From Ochotona curzoniae (taxonomy: Eukaryota; Chordata; Mammalia; Lagomorpha; Ochotonidae): DNA of 64,000 nt. The notes under the pieces were generated by a model. The model saw only the letters and a program-made list of their open reading frames with translations, was not told the DNA's origin and did not search any database. Each line of letters opens with the position of its first letter. Within the stretch, counting starts at the first letter, position 1. The DNA is taken from contig NW_024467106.1 of assembly GCF_017591425.1 (NCBI RefSeq), forward strand, positions 25,162,501 to 25,226,500. Direction: 5' to 3'. Shown here one piece after another: positions 49,232-60,284 of the stretch. The position numbers and the translations under genes are program-made.

Positions 49232-49969
49232 TTTTGGTATTTAAAGTTATTATAAGATGTTAAGACTTAAATTATTGTAAGATGCTATTGTTTGTTCTCT
49301 TAGTAACTTAGCAGGCAGTGATGACTCTGTTTACTTCTTCCCTTGTCTAGCAATAACTTAGTTGGAAGCCTGATTTAGAATATGCTTTACAGATTCCATT
49401 TCTATTCAGAGATGCATTGTACCATTGTGAGTTTGTCTTTGAAAGATGACACTGAAGTTCCCAGCGACTAAGCCACAGAGCGAACGTGTACCAAAAGGTC
49501 AGCTAAGTGATCTCTCAGACTGAGCTATTCAAAGAGCTATTAATACTGACTCTCATTCAGGGAAGTGTATTCTACTCTGACTCTTAAAACAATTCTTTCT
49601 GAATCTTACAGCTGTTATGGGGTAGAGTGTCTCTTTAATTTATAATCTAATTAGAGCCCTTTTCCTCCAGCTTCTAGGAAAAGCAAGCTGCTCTCCATCT
49701 ATTGTATAGGGCCATTTCACACACTAACATCTCCTACTAAATCCCAAATCCTTCTTTCTTTTGCTAGGTCAAAAGTGCACACTTTCATTTGCTTTATCTC
49801 ATAGGGGCTGTTGCCCAAACTTTTCATCAAATCTGATTGTTTTCATCTGAAGTAACTCCTTTCATAATTCAATGTGTTGCTTCAATGATGCCAGGAATTT
49901 TTCTGCTAACTTTGGAATTCTGTGCATATCCCCTGAGAGAAGTACTTCCCAGTCTCTTTGTGTCATTCT
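49232..49969. other. Spacer, nothing recognised
   Basis: No recognised gene or repeat. Confidence 0.45.
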
Positions 49970-50990
49970 TTTTATTATTATTATTATTCTTACTATTATT
50001 ATTTCATTTTATGACACAGTTTTATAGGTTCTGGGATTCCCCCAACCTCTCTTCATACCCTCCCCCCACATTGAATTTCTCCATGTTGATATATTAGTAC
50101 AGATCATAACCAGTCATGATTCCTTCATTGTGGGCATGGACCATGCAGAGTCCAGCATCTCATTGTCCAGACATTTTCAACAGTTTCATTGGGAAACCAT
50201 CCCTGGTCCAAAAGTAGAGCTGGCAGAATATCATGCCCTCCAAAGAAAAGCCACTACACAATTTCAACAACAATTTACAACACCATGAAGTTAATTGACA
50301 TGGTATTGAGTGACCAATATGTTAGAATATGCAGATTATTAACCACATCCTGTGACTACTTCATTGACGTTTCAATTTTAGTTTATACACAACCATCTTC
50401 TATACACCTTAAAATGGCTATAGGGTACTATTCAGCTGTCTCGTGCCTATTTTCATTTTTATATTTAGAAGCTTATAGTATTCAAGTGTGCAGAGAAATT
50501 TTCAAATCCTTAGTGAGGTGTAACTTTGTGTCCTACCTAGTAAGATATGTGGGAGTCCAAGCTATTTCATGTCTGTTTTAAGCTTTTCTTATTGGTCTCT
50601 GTCTATCTGACCTTTTTTTTTTCTTTTTTTGGTGGGTCCGGAGCAACCCTGATGGTCATTGCCAGAGAGGGTGGGGAGCCAAAGTTAGAACTAAGTTAGG
50701 ACCCGAGAAAGCTCCTCTCCCGAGATCCAAAGGAAGTTTCCTGTTCTGTTTCTGCAGACTGTTCAGGGCTCCTGGCTGTTGTTCTGATTTCATTAGATCC
50801 TGTGAGAAACAATCTTGGCTTCTTCCATCCCATGTGGGAGATCTGATAGGGAATGGTTGAACTCAGAGTTCTCGGCCTACGAGGGTAGTCCAGTTCCCTG
50901 TGATCTCCTTAACAGTTGGGATATAGTCCTTGGTGCCCGTACTGATAGTCATACTGATACTCATACAAGATATCTTCTTATACTTTGAAA
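49970..50990 (-). mobile_element. Lagomorph L1 3' UTR, about 1 kb, 5'-truncated
   Basis: On the minus strand, reading from 50990 downward, it runs through 'gggaactggactaccctcgt', 'ccatcagggttgctccggac', a poly(A)-like internal run (50611-50630 on plus), 'tgaaacgtcaatgaagtagt' and 'agatgctggactctgcatgg'. It ends in a G-rich stretch, 'aacctataaaactgtgtcat' and an AATAAT-rich tail. The terminal part is homologous to 4348-4935. An apparent 130-codon plus-strand frame here is incidental to the UTR. Confidence 0.78.
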
Positions 50991-51734
50991 TAGCTTCGAC
51001 TTGTATTTTTAAAATAATAAAATAATTTCAAATTGTTTCCTTAAATTTACTTTGAAGAAATCACTGTCTCACTTGGGTCTTAAGCCCTCAATTTAGGCTC
51101 ATCAATCTTTTAATTAAAATGTCCATGCTCACATAAAAATATAAAAATCTCTAATAATAAAACTAAGAGAGAAAGACAATCTATCAGATGCGAGCTGAAG
51201 CAGGATTGAGAGAATGAAAAACAGGCTTCAATCTGTTGTGTGTACTGGCTTTATTCTATCCATAAGGGTATCCAAAAAAATGCTTCTGATGCTAAACCAC
51301 AAGCCATTTCATAATTGGAAAACATCGGGCCCTTATTAATCAAGCAATTCTTCCTATTGATATATGTAAAGAGTATATTAAATTTCCCTCTAACAAAATT
51401 CTGAATCCAAATATTCCTTTACAGAGGCACAGAATGTAATATACTGTAGTTATTAATGAAAAAAAAGCTACCATAACAATATCATATGCCAAATGCTAAA
51501 ATGCTTCAATAAGTTGTTTTATTTCCAGGAAGAAATCCATGTACTCTTTGTTCATAGTTAAGGAAAGAGAGCTAGAAGCAAATCTATTTATGTTAAACCA
51601 TGTGCAATTACCAACACTCCCTCCTACAAAGGCGTGAATGTAATATGACTCAATCAAAAAGTAAGTGGAACATTCAGACCTGCTACTTACACTAATATGG
51701 ACCCACAACCTTTAAATCTTTTTGTCAATATTTT
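50991..51734. other. AT-rich spacer
   Basis: Nothing recognised. Confidence 0.5.
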
Positions 51735-51834
51735 CATCTCAAACTGGAGGACATACTTTTAAGTGAAGTAAGCCACACACAGGAAAACAGATATGAGAGA
51801 GTACAAACCTGCTGAAATCTTGGCCACAGCCTCA
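51735..51834 (+). mobile_element. Old L1 3' end, left piece
   Basis: 'tttaagtgaagtaagccaca' followed by 'cacaggaaaacagatatgag' matches the conserved end of mammalian L1 ORF2 (AAGTGAAATAAGCCAGACACAG). It resumes at 52195, so the element is split by the LTR-like block between. Confidence 0.7.
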
Positions 51835-52194
51835 AGTATGTGGCACAAGCATTGCCCACTCGTTTCCTAACTGGTTAAGACATCACCAATAGGGAACTTT
51901 TTACCTATAGGTACTCGCCCAACAAGGAGGAATCAGGGAAGACTTAAAAGCCTAGCACCCTTCCTCAAACCTTTGGTGTTTCTGCTTCTCTGCCTTCCAG
52001 AGGCACCCTACCTCGGGAAGTGCTTTTCCCCTTCCTTCTTCTTCCTGTTTACCTGGTCACTTCTCAAATACTTTTCTGTCTCTAACTAGTTTCAGGCGGC
52101 TTATATCTATATTAATGTGAAGAAAGAACCCACTGGGCTTTTCTGGTAACCAAACACTATGTATTTCCCCTCATCTGTAAAAGTTAACAGCATT
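51835..52194 (+). mobile_element. LTR-like block inserted in an old L1
   Basis: It separates two collinear parts of an old L1 3' end. The content looks LTR-like: 'ggtactcgcccaacaaggag', 'gacttaaaagcctagcaccc', a long pyrimidine-rich section and 'gaaagaacccactgggcttt' near the right end. Borders are set mainly by the L1 flanks. I could not name a family or confirm TG/CA ends. Confidence 0.4.
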
Positions 52195-52626
52195 TGTCTG
52201 ACGTGGAGCAGTCACTACCACACTTGGAAGGGTTGTTGGGAGACTGCAGTGGGAGATTGGATAGTGGATAATAAATCACAGTTTGACAGAAGGAATAAAT
52301 TGCTAATGTGATATAGCGCAGTATGGTGATTATAGTTCACAGTAGCCTACTTTTGAGCAAGTATAAGAAATGAACTTGAACACTCAAAGTATAGGAAAGT
52401 AGAAGAAAATGTTAATTATTCTTTATATTTTTATTGAAATATCAGATTATTCTACATGAATATATACAATTATTACTGATCAAAAATACATATGAAATCC
52501 TTTACAAACATGGAAATACTAACCAACCTGATTTGATTTTCACACATTAGATCCGTGTGTTGATTCATATATCTCAGTCTATCCTTCAAACAGGTGCAAT
52601 GAGAATAATAAATTTAAAAATAAAAA
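52195..52626 (+). mobile_element. Old L1 (L1MA/MB-like) 3' UTR, right piece
   Basis: 'gcagtatggtgattatagtt' corresponds to the L1 3' UTR phrase ATGGTGACTATAGTTAA. 'cctgatttgattttcacaca' and the final 'aaatttaaaaataaaaattg' match the L1 3' end and tail. An insertion or divergent section lies at about 52410-52520. Confidence 0.72.
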
Positions 52627-52894
52627 TTGGAGATAAGTCTAGAGCCTTCTTGTTCCCTGTATTATATATGCTTCTGGCTGTATTGCTGTATTCTTCAATA
52701 TAATCTAATTTAATAGTTCTATTTTCTAGAAGATGAACAAAATATTCCAGGATAGGAGAAATCTGTGATTATATTTTAGGGAATCTACATTTGTACTTCT
52801 TAAACTTACATATATTGATACATATACTAGTATGCTCTCATATGGTTTTCCCTTATGTCTACATCAACATATAGGAAACATTTTGGAGAGGTAA

Positions 52895-53075
52895 TCTAGC
52901 AATATCTGGTATAATATAGTAAGTTTCCCTTTTTACAAATGAGGTTTCTGAGCCCAAATCAGAGTGAAATAACTAGTTTGAAATCAAAGATTTAAAAAAA
53001 TGTCAGAACCAAGATTTGAACACTTCAATTTGACTCCAGAGTATCCACTCTCTTAACCAATTGACATTAAAATTG
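52895..53075 (+). mobile_element. MIR
   Basis: 'tttccctttttacaaatgag', 'gtttctgagcccaaatcaga', 'gtgaaataactagtttgaaa', 'agaaccaagatttgaacact' and 'gactccagagtatccactct' with 'cttaacca' are collinear with the MIR 3' half. It is among the clearest ancient repeats here. Confidence 0.85.
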
Positions 53076-53401
53076 TACTCAATATAATGATTGTGTCACT
53101 TGATACTATGTGGCATCAAGTCTTGAATTGATTTTTTTTTCTAATAGGAGGTATATATTCAAATATTGCCTCCCTTCACATAATTTTCTCTGGGAAAAAG
53201 AAAGTACTCTAAAAATTCGTATTTTAATAACATTCTTGGTTTTACTCATAGAGCTGATTTTACAAAAATTTTGGACTATCAGAAAGAGTAATTACTATGT
53301 TGTGAATTGACAAGTAGGTAATGAAATGTTTCATCGGTGCTAATAATTATTATGTGTTTTCTGACATAGGAAAAAAAAAAAAGAAAACTAAACTAGCCTT
53401 T

Positions 53402-53742
53402 GGAGTACAATCATTGCGGTGCAGTAGACTAAGTTGCCACTTACACCATTACAAAGTTTAGCTGCCTAGCTTCTAATCCAGTTTCCTGCTAATTCACCTA
53501 GGAACACAGCAGATGACGGATAAAGAGCATGGTTCCCTGGCTAAAGAACTTGGCCTGCCGCCATGTGACAGATCTGGATGGAGTTCTTGGTTCCTGGTTT
53601 CAGCCTGGCCCAGCATAGCGGTTGTAGTAGCCATTTACAGAATGAAACATTAGGTAATACTTCTAGTCCTTCTTTTCTTTCTCTCTGTTTTTCCTTGCCT
53701 CTCTGATGCACTGCTTTTCAAGTGAATAGCAAAAAAGTAATT
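53402..53742 (+). mobile_element. Old CSINE
   Basis: 'atcattgcggtgcagtagac', 'taagttgccacttacaccat', 'agctgcctagcttctaatcc', 'gtttcctgctaattcaccta', 'gatggagttcttggttcctg', 'ggtttcagcctggcccagca' and a CT-rich region then 'ttttcaagtgaatagc'. The older lagomorph subfamily is clear. Confidence 0.82.
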
Positions 53743-54269
53743 TTCAAAAATGTAAAAGTTTTAAAATATAAAAAGTACTGGATATATATGTAATGTAGCC
53801 AATAGTATTTGTTACACTATTGTAGCAGCAAAGCTTAAAAATAAGTTGTAAATGAAAGGGACTTTATTGATGCTAAATTGACTTCTAGATAATGAATAAG
53901 ATATTCCAAGGGCAAAACTGTTTAATAGTAGATAATTCAACTTAAATTAATACAAGTGTAACACATTAAAACATGAAGGTCATCAATTTTTTATACAAAG
54001 CACTTTTCAACTAAGTTTAAGGTTTTAAGTACTATTTCTTTATAGTTTTTAAAACAAGATCTTATTTCTTGTAAATGCTGTGAAGTAATTTCTTCACACT
54101 CAGACTTTATGACTTGCTTTATTTTAGCACTGTGAAAAATGGTGGCAAAAACTGTCATTGACTCCACATGATTTTCAGATTTGCATATTCCCATAATAAG
54201 GGCAATAAGCACATTAAAATGTCATCCACTATAATTTCTTAATTCTTATCAGCATACATACCAGTCTAT
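53743..54269. other. AT-rich spacer
   Basis: A minus-strand frame at 53991-54212 is unrecognised. Nothing else was seen. Confidence 0.5.
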
Positions 54270-54400
54270 GCAGAGCACTTAGTTTTTTCAATGCAATTAC
54301 TTTAACAACAATTATTTAATCCTTATTTAGAAATTAGTGCTATTGCTAGTTTTCCGTTACTTAAGTGGTATTTATCTGAGGGTAAAATTGCTGCTCACTA
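54270..54400 (+). mobile_element. Possible MIR 5' half
   Basis: 'tatgcagagcacttagtttt' and 'acaacaattatttaatcctt' then 'gtgctattgctagttttccg' follow the MIR order (GAGCACTTA...TTTAATCCT...GTGCTATTATTATCCC). It is weak but ordered. Confidence 0.45.
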
Positions 54401-54433
54401 GGAATGAGAAGTGTGTATGTGTTGCATATAAAG

Positions 54434-54458
54434 ACACACACACACACACACACACACA
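54434..54458. repeat. (AC)n microsatellite
   Basis: Twelve uninterrupted CA units. Confidence 0.97.
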
Positions 54459-55001
54459 TGACATGACCTTGTGTTTTATCTTAAGGTCACATTGAGGATA
54501 AAGCACATTTGTTTTCAGATGTGCAAAGACCTAAGAGCACTTTTTATAGTTACAATAATTACTCTTTCCACCCTTGACCCACAAAGCAGTTCTATTTTTG
54601 TTATGTGTGTTTTTGTTTTTAACCCTGCAAAGTAGATCCTCATTTTAAAAAGAAAGCTATGGAATATTCTCTTTTAGTATTTAATCATCAGTAAATTGAA
54701 GTGCTGGACTAAATAAAATACCAAAAACTCTATAATTTTTTTCTCTTGTATGAAAATGATACCTGTGAGGATTCTGTTGGGATTGTTATAGGAAGTGTAA
54801 AACACAACTCAACGGCAATTACTATACATAGATATATTTAAAATTCTTAAGCCCTGACCAAGTGCATGCTGCTTTTCAGCATTAGGTCTGTTCCACAACA
54901 TGCAGATCTACTGCTCTCAATTCCCTCCTCCATGAATGCCCTGGATTTGCTCTCACTTAACAATCCATTGCTTTTGCCATATTTCACAAAAATAGAACCT
55001 T
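54459..55001. other. Spacer
   Basis: A faint MIR-like phrase lies near 54620-54660 ('accctgcaaagtagatcctc'). No gene was recognised. Confidence 0.4.
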
Positions 55002-55349
55002 AATATGTGATGGTGTGGGCCCAGCATAGTAGCCCTGCACTTAAAGTCTTCTCCTTGAACATGCCAGGATCCCATATAGGAACTGGTTCTAATTCCAGCA
55101 GACCCGCTTCCCATACAGCTCCCTACTTGTGGCCTGGGAAAAGAGTCGAGGACGGTCCAAATCCTTGGGATCCTGCGCTTGCATGGGAGACCTGGAAAAG
55201 GCTCCTAGCTTCAGATTGGCAGAGCTCCAGCTGTTGTGGCCACTTGGGGAGTGAATCAATGGGCAGAGGATCTTTCTTTCTGTCTGTCCTCTCTGCTTAT
55301 CTGACTTTGCAATAAAAATTTTAAAACTCTTTAAAAAATACGTGATGGT
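55002..55349 (+). mobile_element. Young CSINE, full length, with target-site duplication
   Basis: The element is at 55015-55336 between AATATGTGATGGT (55002-55014) and AATACGTGATGGT (55337-55349), 12 of 13 identical. Blocks include 'tccttgaacatgccaggatc', 'agtcgaggacggtccaaatc', 'tcagattggcagagctccag' and tail 'gactttgcaataaaaatttt'. Confidence 0.96.
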
Positions 55350-55419
55350 ATAAAGTGTTATAAGGGGATCACGACCCAGTAAAGGATTAAATAAATATTG
55401 CTAAATATTACATGCATAT

Positions 55420-55500
55420 ATATTTAGATAGACATTAGATAGATGTAGACATTAGCATAGAATAGACATGTATAAATACAGATGTAACATAGACATGAGA
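55420..55500. repeat. Degenerate ATAGACAT tandem tract
   Basis: The words TAGACATTAG, GTAGACATTAG, ATAGACATG and ATAGACATGAG recur with irregular spacing. Confidence 0.7.
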
Positions 55501-56045
55501 TTTGCAAGAAAATGTTCAGTTTTCAAACTGTAAAATGTGACACTTCCTTCAACCATGCAATGTCTTGCAATGTGAGGATCTGCATTTATAATGGTGGTAG
55601 TCTTACAAAGAAGATGAAAATTTTCCGTTACCTCCTGATAGTTGCAGTTATTACAGTATGTTCGAACAACACCTTAGGTGTTTTTAGTGACATTATTATA
55701 AAAACAAAAAAGCCTACTGCGCTGGAAATCATTTGAAAGTAGGGCACATTTCATTATATGCAGTATATAATCTTAAAAATGGCCATGAATTATGATGCCA
55801 TTGATTGGTGTGTTTGTTATAAAATACCTTTCTTTTAGAGTGTATCCAGTTTACTCACATAACAATTGCATTGTAAATCAATACGCCATGTTACACTAAA
55901 AGGAAGTGTATATGTTTCATGTTTACTATGTCAAAAGATTGACCTATGCCATTAATACTTCCACAAACACATTTATAATGTTAGCACCACAACATGATTA
56001 TCTAGTTATTCATTTCTTGAAATTGATCCTGTCATTGGATTGAGA
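55501..56045. other. AT-rich spacer
   Basis: A 74-codon frame (55512-55736) is unrecognised. Nothing else was seen. Confidence 0.5.
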
Positions 56046-56190
56046 TTGTGGTGTAGTAAGCAAAGCTTCTACTTTCAACACCGTTATCCCATTGGGTACT
56101 AACTCAAATTTCATCTTGTTCTAAATGCCTGTCAATGAGCTCTCTCTCTCTCTTTCTGCTTGTGTGTATCTCTGAATCGCATATAAAAAT
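56046..56190 (+). mobile_element. Old CSINE with internal deletion
   Basis: The head 'attgtggtgtagtaagcaaa' and 'aacaccgttatcccattggg' joins after about 90 bp to a CT-rich 3' section ('gagctctctctctctctttc'). The middle is missing. Confidence 0.6.
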
Positions 56191-56249
56191 TCATATTTTT
56201 CGAAAGAAGTGACAAATCTAAAATAAGACATTAGCAAGTATATAAGCTG

Positions 56250-57300
56250 CAGAGCAGAAAAATAACAAATGAAAAGGCAACAATAAATTTCAAGTGAATT
56301 TTGGAAAAAGAGGAGAGTGGGGAAGGTATAAAACAGAAAATCCATGTATATATTTGAGATGTCTCCAGGTTTCAGAAACCAACAAAATCTCAAAAATCCA
56401 TGATCCCCCTTGAACTCTGTGCAAGATGAATACAAGAACATATCCAGATACTTTGGTTTCTGTCAAAAACAAGATCAACAAGGAAGGAAATAGGGGGTAA
56501 ATATTCAAGATGTTTGGAGTTAAGCAAACCCTGAAAACTCAGAATTTGTATTTAGCAAGAGTAAAAGTAGTACCGAAATAAAAATATGCATACACTTTAA
56601 TATTTTTAAATGCTGAGAAAACTTATCCCCACCAGGTTTACTTAGCAACACACCCTAGCTGCGTCTCTGTAATAAGGGAAATTTAAATAGATTGGAAACG
56701 TAGGTCTACTGAAAAGCTGGAAAGCATTGGCAATGTAAATAAGTAAGAAAAAAGATTAATTCCTTCCTTTGAAATTATTTTAAAGCTCAGGGAGAAAGTA
56801 AATGTACATATATTATTATAAGACTCTTAGGTTATTATGTGGAGAATTATAATGCTAGCCAAAATAGAGTGTCCTAAACTTGTTTTACTCCTTAAATAAC
56901 TACTAAACAAAGTGGACTGTTATAGCTAAAATATATGAGAAATAATAAGATGTACCAAGTCAATAAATTATTGGACCAAACAAGGTAAGCAATAAATGAC
57001 AGATTAAAAATAGTAGAAAGTGTAAGAAGAAAATAGAACTCAACGTACAGACTTAAAATTGATTACACAATTATATTAAAGGTAAGAGGACTGAAAGAAA
57101 CTCAACAAGCAGAGCTTGTCAAGCTTCAATATAAAGCAAGATTCAGATACGTGGTTATTACAGAGCATGTGTTTTAAATAAACAAAGTGTTGCTAAAACT
57201 AAGCATATGAAAGTGGCATGATTATGTTAAATAAGTCAAACAAGACTCCAAAGAAAGGGGCGTTGTCATAAATAAGGCATAGTGCATTAGGTAAAAACAG
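56250..57300 (+). mobile_element. Ancient L1 (L1M) 5' region running into ORF2
   Basis: 'gatgaatacaagaacatatc', 'gaaaactcagaatttgtatt', 'ttaaataactactaaacaaa', 'gacttaaaattgattacaca' with 'attatattaaaggtaagagg' and 'gtggcatgattatgttaaat' are collinear with the 5' UTR and start of ORF2 of old eutherian L1 elements. Frames are broken throughout. Further plus-strand L1 pieces at 58430-58895 and 59640-60130 continue the same order, so one element may have been broken up by SINEs. Confidence 0.65.
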
Positions 57301-57427
57301 TGTTTGGGCCAAAAAAATACATTTAAAATGGATGGTACCTACTTCAAATTTTACAAAGTTGAGTTTTGTGTACTATCTCTTAGTAATGGTCATACAAAAG
57401 TAGATAAAATGGTATTAGAAGGATTAC

Positions 57428-57715
57428 TGCAGTTGGCTGTCATAGCACAGTGTGTTAAGTTGTACTTGGGACACACACATATACTAGTTTCAGCTCCTCT
57501 GTTTCTGATTCAACTACCTGCTATACAGGGAATGCAGCAGACAGTGACCCAAGTGCTTGGGTTCCGGGGACCAATGTGTGAGAGTCGCTTGAGTCCAGCT
57601 TCCTGAGCTTAGTTTATACCACCCCTGGCTTTTGTGGGCATTGGGGAAGCAATTACTAAATGGAAACTCTGTCACCTCCACCATCACCCCAAACCCTGAC
57701 TTTCAAATAATAACT
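57428..57715 (+). mobile_element. Old CSINE
   Basis: 'ctgtcatagcacagtgtgtt', 'aagttgtacttgggacacac', 'agtttcagctcctctgtttc', 'gtgacccaagtgcttgggtt' and 'cctgactttcaaataataac' are in order. The end of its tail served as the target for the next SINE. Confidence 0.8.
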
Positions 57716-58063
57716 CTAAAATTGATTTATTTTTATTGCAAAATCAGATATACAGAGAGAGAAGGAGAGACAGAGAGGAAGATCTTCTGTCCGATGGTTC
57801 ACTCCCCAAGTGACCGCAATAGCCAGTGCTGCACCGATCTGAAGCCAGGAGCCAGGAACCTCCTCCAGGTCTCCCACATGGGTGCAGGGTCCCAAGGCTT
57901 TGGGCTGTCCTCAACTGCTTTCCCAGGTCACAAGCAGGGAGCTGGATGGGAAGTGGAGCTGCCAGCATTAGAATCAGCTCCCATATGGGATCCCGGCACG
58001 TTCAAGGCAAGGACTATTAGCCACTAAGCCACCGTGCCGGGCCCCAAAAAATAACTCTTAAAA
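57705..58063 (-). mobile_element. Young CSINE, full length, in the tail of an older CSINE
   Basis: The element is at about 57722-58045. AAATAATAACTCTAAA (57705-57720) on the left and AAAAAATAACTCTTAAAA (58046-58063) on the right are a near-exact duplication. Core blocks include 'agatcttctgtccgatggtt', 'gaagccaggagccaggaacc', 'aggctttgggctgtcctcaa', 'gctcccatatgggatcccgg' and head 'gccaccgtgccgggcccc'. Confidence 0.95.
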
Positions 58064-58243
58064 GTGAGCCTGGGAAGGCAACATATGATGGCCTAAGTAC
58101 TTAAGTCCTTACCAGGCTTTGGGAGACTCGGAAGGAGTTCCAGACCCTTGGCTCTTACTTAGCTCAGCCCTCATTGTTTTCTTCAATCAGGGAAAAAAAG
58201 CAGCAAATGGAACATATTTCTCCCTCTTTTTCTCTCACTGCAC

Positions 58244-58280
<37 letters not shown>

Positions 58281-58316
58281 ATGTGCATGTGTGTCTGCCT
58301 TGCAAATAAAAATAAT
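58064..58316 (+). mobile_element. CSINE lacking its 5' third, with expanded (TG)n
   Basis: It begins 'gagcctgggaaggcaacata', continues 'gatggcctaagtacttaagt', 'gggagactcggaaggagttc' and 'cttagctcagccctcattgt', and ends in a CT-rich section with a TG microsatellite and tail 'gccttgcaaataaaaataat'. Confidence 0.85.
58246..58278. repeat. (TG)n microsatellite inside a SINE
   Basis: About 16 TG units lie where the pyrimidine-rich 3' section of the CSINE normally sits. Confidence 0.97.
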
Positions 58317-58429
58317 TGGGAAAAATATATTATCTAATTAGATTTAATTTATATTTTTAGAATTTTGTGCCAATTACAGATCAATATCCATTAAGGATAA
58401 TATTTTACACCAAAAACTAATTTACCAGT

Positions 58430-58895
58430 GAATTTTGAATGTTATTTAATGAAGAGCATATTCTCTCATCACAATGGAACTGATATAAAAAAATCAGTCT
58501 GGCGAATACACACTCAAATACAGCCCGTCACTGCTATTTACTGTATTAGCATGATTACACATAAATCATATAATCTGAAGGGATAGGGAAAATGTATTTC
58601 ACGTAATCCAATATCCTAATGATCAAAACACGAGATATTTTCAGAAACTTGGAAATAACAAAAGAATTTCCTCCATCTAAAATAAGGCACATACAACAAA
58701 CTCTTCACCTAGTACCATGCTTAGTAGTATATTGAATAGCTCCCCTCTAAAATGAAGAAGAAGGCTCAAATAATTTGTTCTTTTCGATTCCTACTGGATA
58801 TCCACATAATACAATAATCCAGGGCAATCGGGAATGGGGACTGACTCTATTATTGGAAAGATAAAATAAAATAAGCTCATTTTAAATGACATTTT
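58430..58895 (+). mobile_element. Ancient L1 ORF2 fragment
   Basis: 'agcatattctctcatcacaa' then 'tggaactgatataaaaaaat' matches the L1 ORF2 region TTCTCTGACCACAATGGAAT. 'gctcccctctaaaatgaaga' and 'ccagggcaatcgggaatggg' then 'attggaaagata' match a later ORF2 section. The reading frame is destroyed. It is followed by a minus-strand CSINE. Confidence 0.65.
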
Positions 58896-58899
58896 TAAA

Positions 58900-59220
58900 T
58901 GATGTATTTTATTTTTATTGGAATGGTAGATTTACAGAGAGAGGAAGTTGAAGAGATGAGCTTTCATCTGCTGGCTCATTCCCCAAGTGGCTGCAAAGGC
59001 CAGAACTGGGCTATCTAAAGCCAGAAGCAAGGAGCTTATTCCACAGGGTGTCCCACATGGGTGCAGGACCCAGGGCTTTGGGTCGTCCTTTACTGCTTTT
59101 GCAGGCCACAAGCAGGGAGCTGAAATGGAAACGAAGCAGCCAGGATGCGATTGGGCACACATACGGCATCTTGGCACTTGCAAGGCAAGAATTTAACAGC
59201 TGAGCCATCGTGCTGGGTCC
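58900..59220 (-). mobile_element. CSINE, full length, inserted in L1 remains
   Basis: 'tttatttttattggaatggt', 'gatttacagagagaggaagt', 'cattccccaagtggctgcaa', 'tgtcccacatgggtgcagga', 'caagcagggagctgaaatgg' and head 'catcgtgctgggtcc'. It is moderately diverged. Confidence 0.93.
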
Positions 59221-59374
59221 GGAAAATATTTTAAAATGTGAAAAGGAACTGACAAAAAAATAAAAATAAAAACTTGAATATGGTTTTAAAGTTAAAAGTG
59301 AATATTTTAAAAAGTCAATACTATTGAGAACGCTAGTAAAATTTGCAAAAATAAAACCCTAACATATCACTTAC

Positions 59375-59582
59375 AGATTGCTGGTTTCTGGTCCAGCATA
59401 TAAAGCATGGGTGTCATCACTCTCATCCTCACAGGAAGAACAAGCTGATTGAACCGAACATCTGATGAGTAAACCACAGCTTTCCAAGAACAGAGGCCCA
59501 CAGATGGAGCCAGTATCTGTGGGGATACTTCCAACTGAATCAACAAATGGCTGGTGATTCACCAAGGACAAGCGTGAGGGCT
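59375..59582 (-). other. Candidate protein-coding exon, gene not recognised
   Basis: A 208-bp segment, GC-richer than its surroundings, is open over its whole length on the minus strand. Upstream is TTTTCTTCTCTGTGGAG, ending in an AG acceptor. Downstream is a GTAAGTG donor (complement at 59369-59374). In that frame it encodes about 69 residues with five cysteines, including a SACSSCEDESDD motif, and no low-complexity bias. An acceptor at 59582 is in phase with a possible preceding exon at 60951-61002 (ATG... ending in G, donor GTAAGA). The two bases that would be lost with the alternative AG at 59580 cause an early stop. It sits among plus-strand L1 remains, so chance or a hidden repeat remains possible. 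I recognise no protein family. Confidence 0.25.
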
Positions 59583-59639
59583 CTCCACAGAGAAGAAAAT
59601 ATATATAATATTTATGTAAAATAAAAATAAAACAAATAC

Positions 59640-60130
59640 AATGAAATATGAAAAATAGTCAAAAGAAAACAAAAGGAGGTGAAAATGTTCAATAATTACA
59701 AGAGAATAATTACTATTTGTCTTCAAGAAGAATTAAGTAAAAATCACAGTCGGATATTTTTTAGAATATCCCACTCAAAATTGATTACACATCAAATATA
59801 TTGTGTTCAAATATCAAAATTTGATGATGATGCGAAGTTTGAATGTACCTTTCTTAAATATTGAAATGATAAAATATACTTGGAAACATTTTTGTGCAAA
59901 TTTATATCTGTGTTTAGAAATATCCACTACATGATTGAGCAATTTCTTCCCTTGGTATTTATAAACACAAAGAAAAGCAAACATGTGCAAAAGAATTTTA
60001 GTAAGTTGCAAAAGTTCACAGTAGGTTTTTCATAACTGTCAAAACCTGAAAGCAACCGAAATGCCCATAAAAAGGTAAGTGGCATAGTGTCATCATGGAT
60101 TTAACAGAATCATATTATCAAAACCTTCAA
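59640..60130 (+). mobile_element. Ancient L1 ORF2 3' part
   Basis: 'taagtaaaaatcacagtcgg', 'ttcttcccttggtatttata', 'aaagaaaagcaaacatgtgc' and 'caaaacctgaaagcaaccga' then 'aatgcccataaaaaggtaag' are collinear with the end of L1 ORF2 (TTGGTATTTATACA...AAACCTGGAAACAACCCAAATGTCCATCAACAGGTGAAT is the usual form, given here in two parts). It is heavily decayed. Confidence 0.65.
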
Positions 60131-60284
60131 ACGATATTTTGAAAATATTTAGAGTGAAGAGATGAGACATGAAGTGCATTCCCACAGGGTGTGAGGCCAC
60201 CATCACAATCATCAGCCCTGAGAAGCATCTATTAGCTTCAGCGATGTGAATGGGAGGGAAATTCGATAAACACGTATGGACTGA

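Noticed and set aside
50189..50581. 130-codon plus-strand open frame
   Set aside because: It lies on the antisense strand of an L1 3' UTR (49970-50990).
56121..56508. Minus-strand frames of 72-106 codons
   Set aside because: They are antisense to an ancient L1 5' region on the plus strand and end in a CSINE remnant.
57519..58027. tRNA gene-like box A and box B motifs in SINE heads
   Set aside because: The motifs belong to the tRNA-derived heads of CSINEs. No intact cloverleaf tRNA gene was seen in the window.
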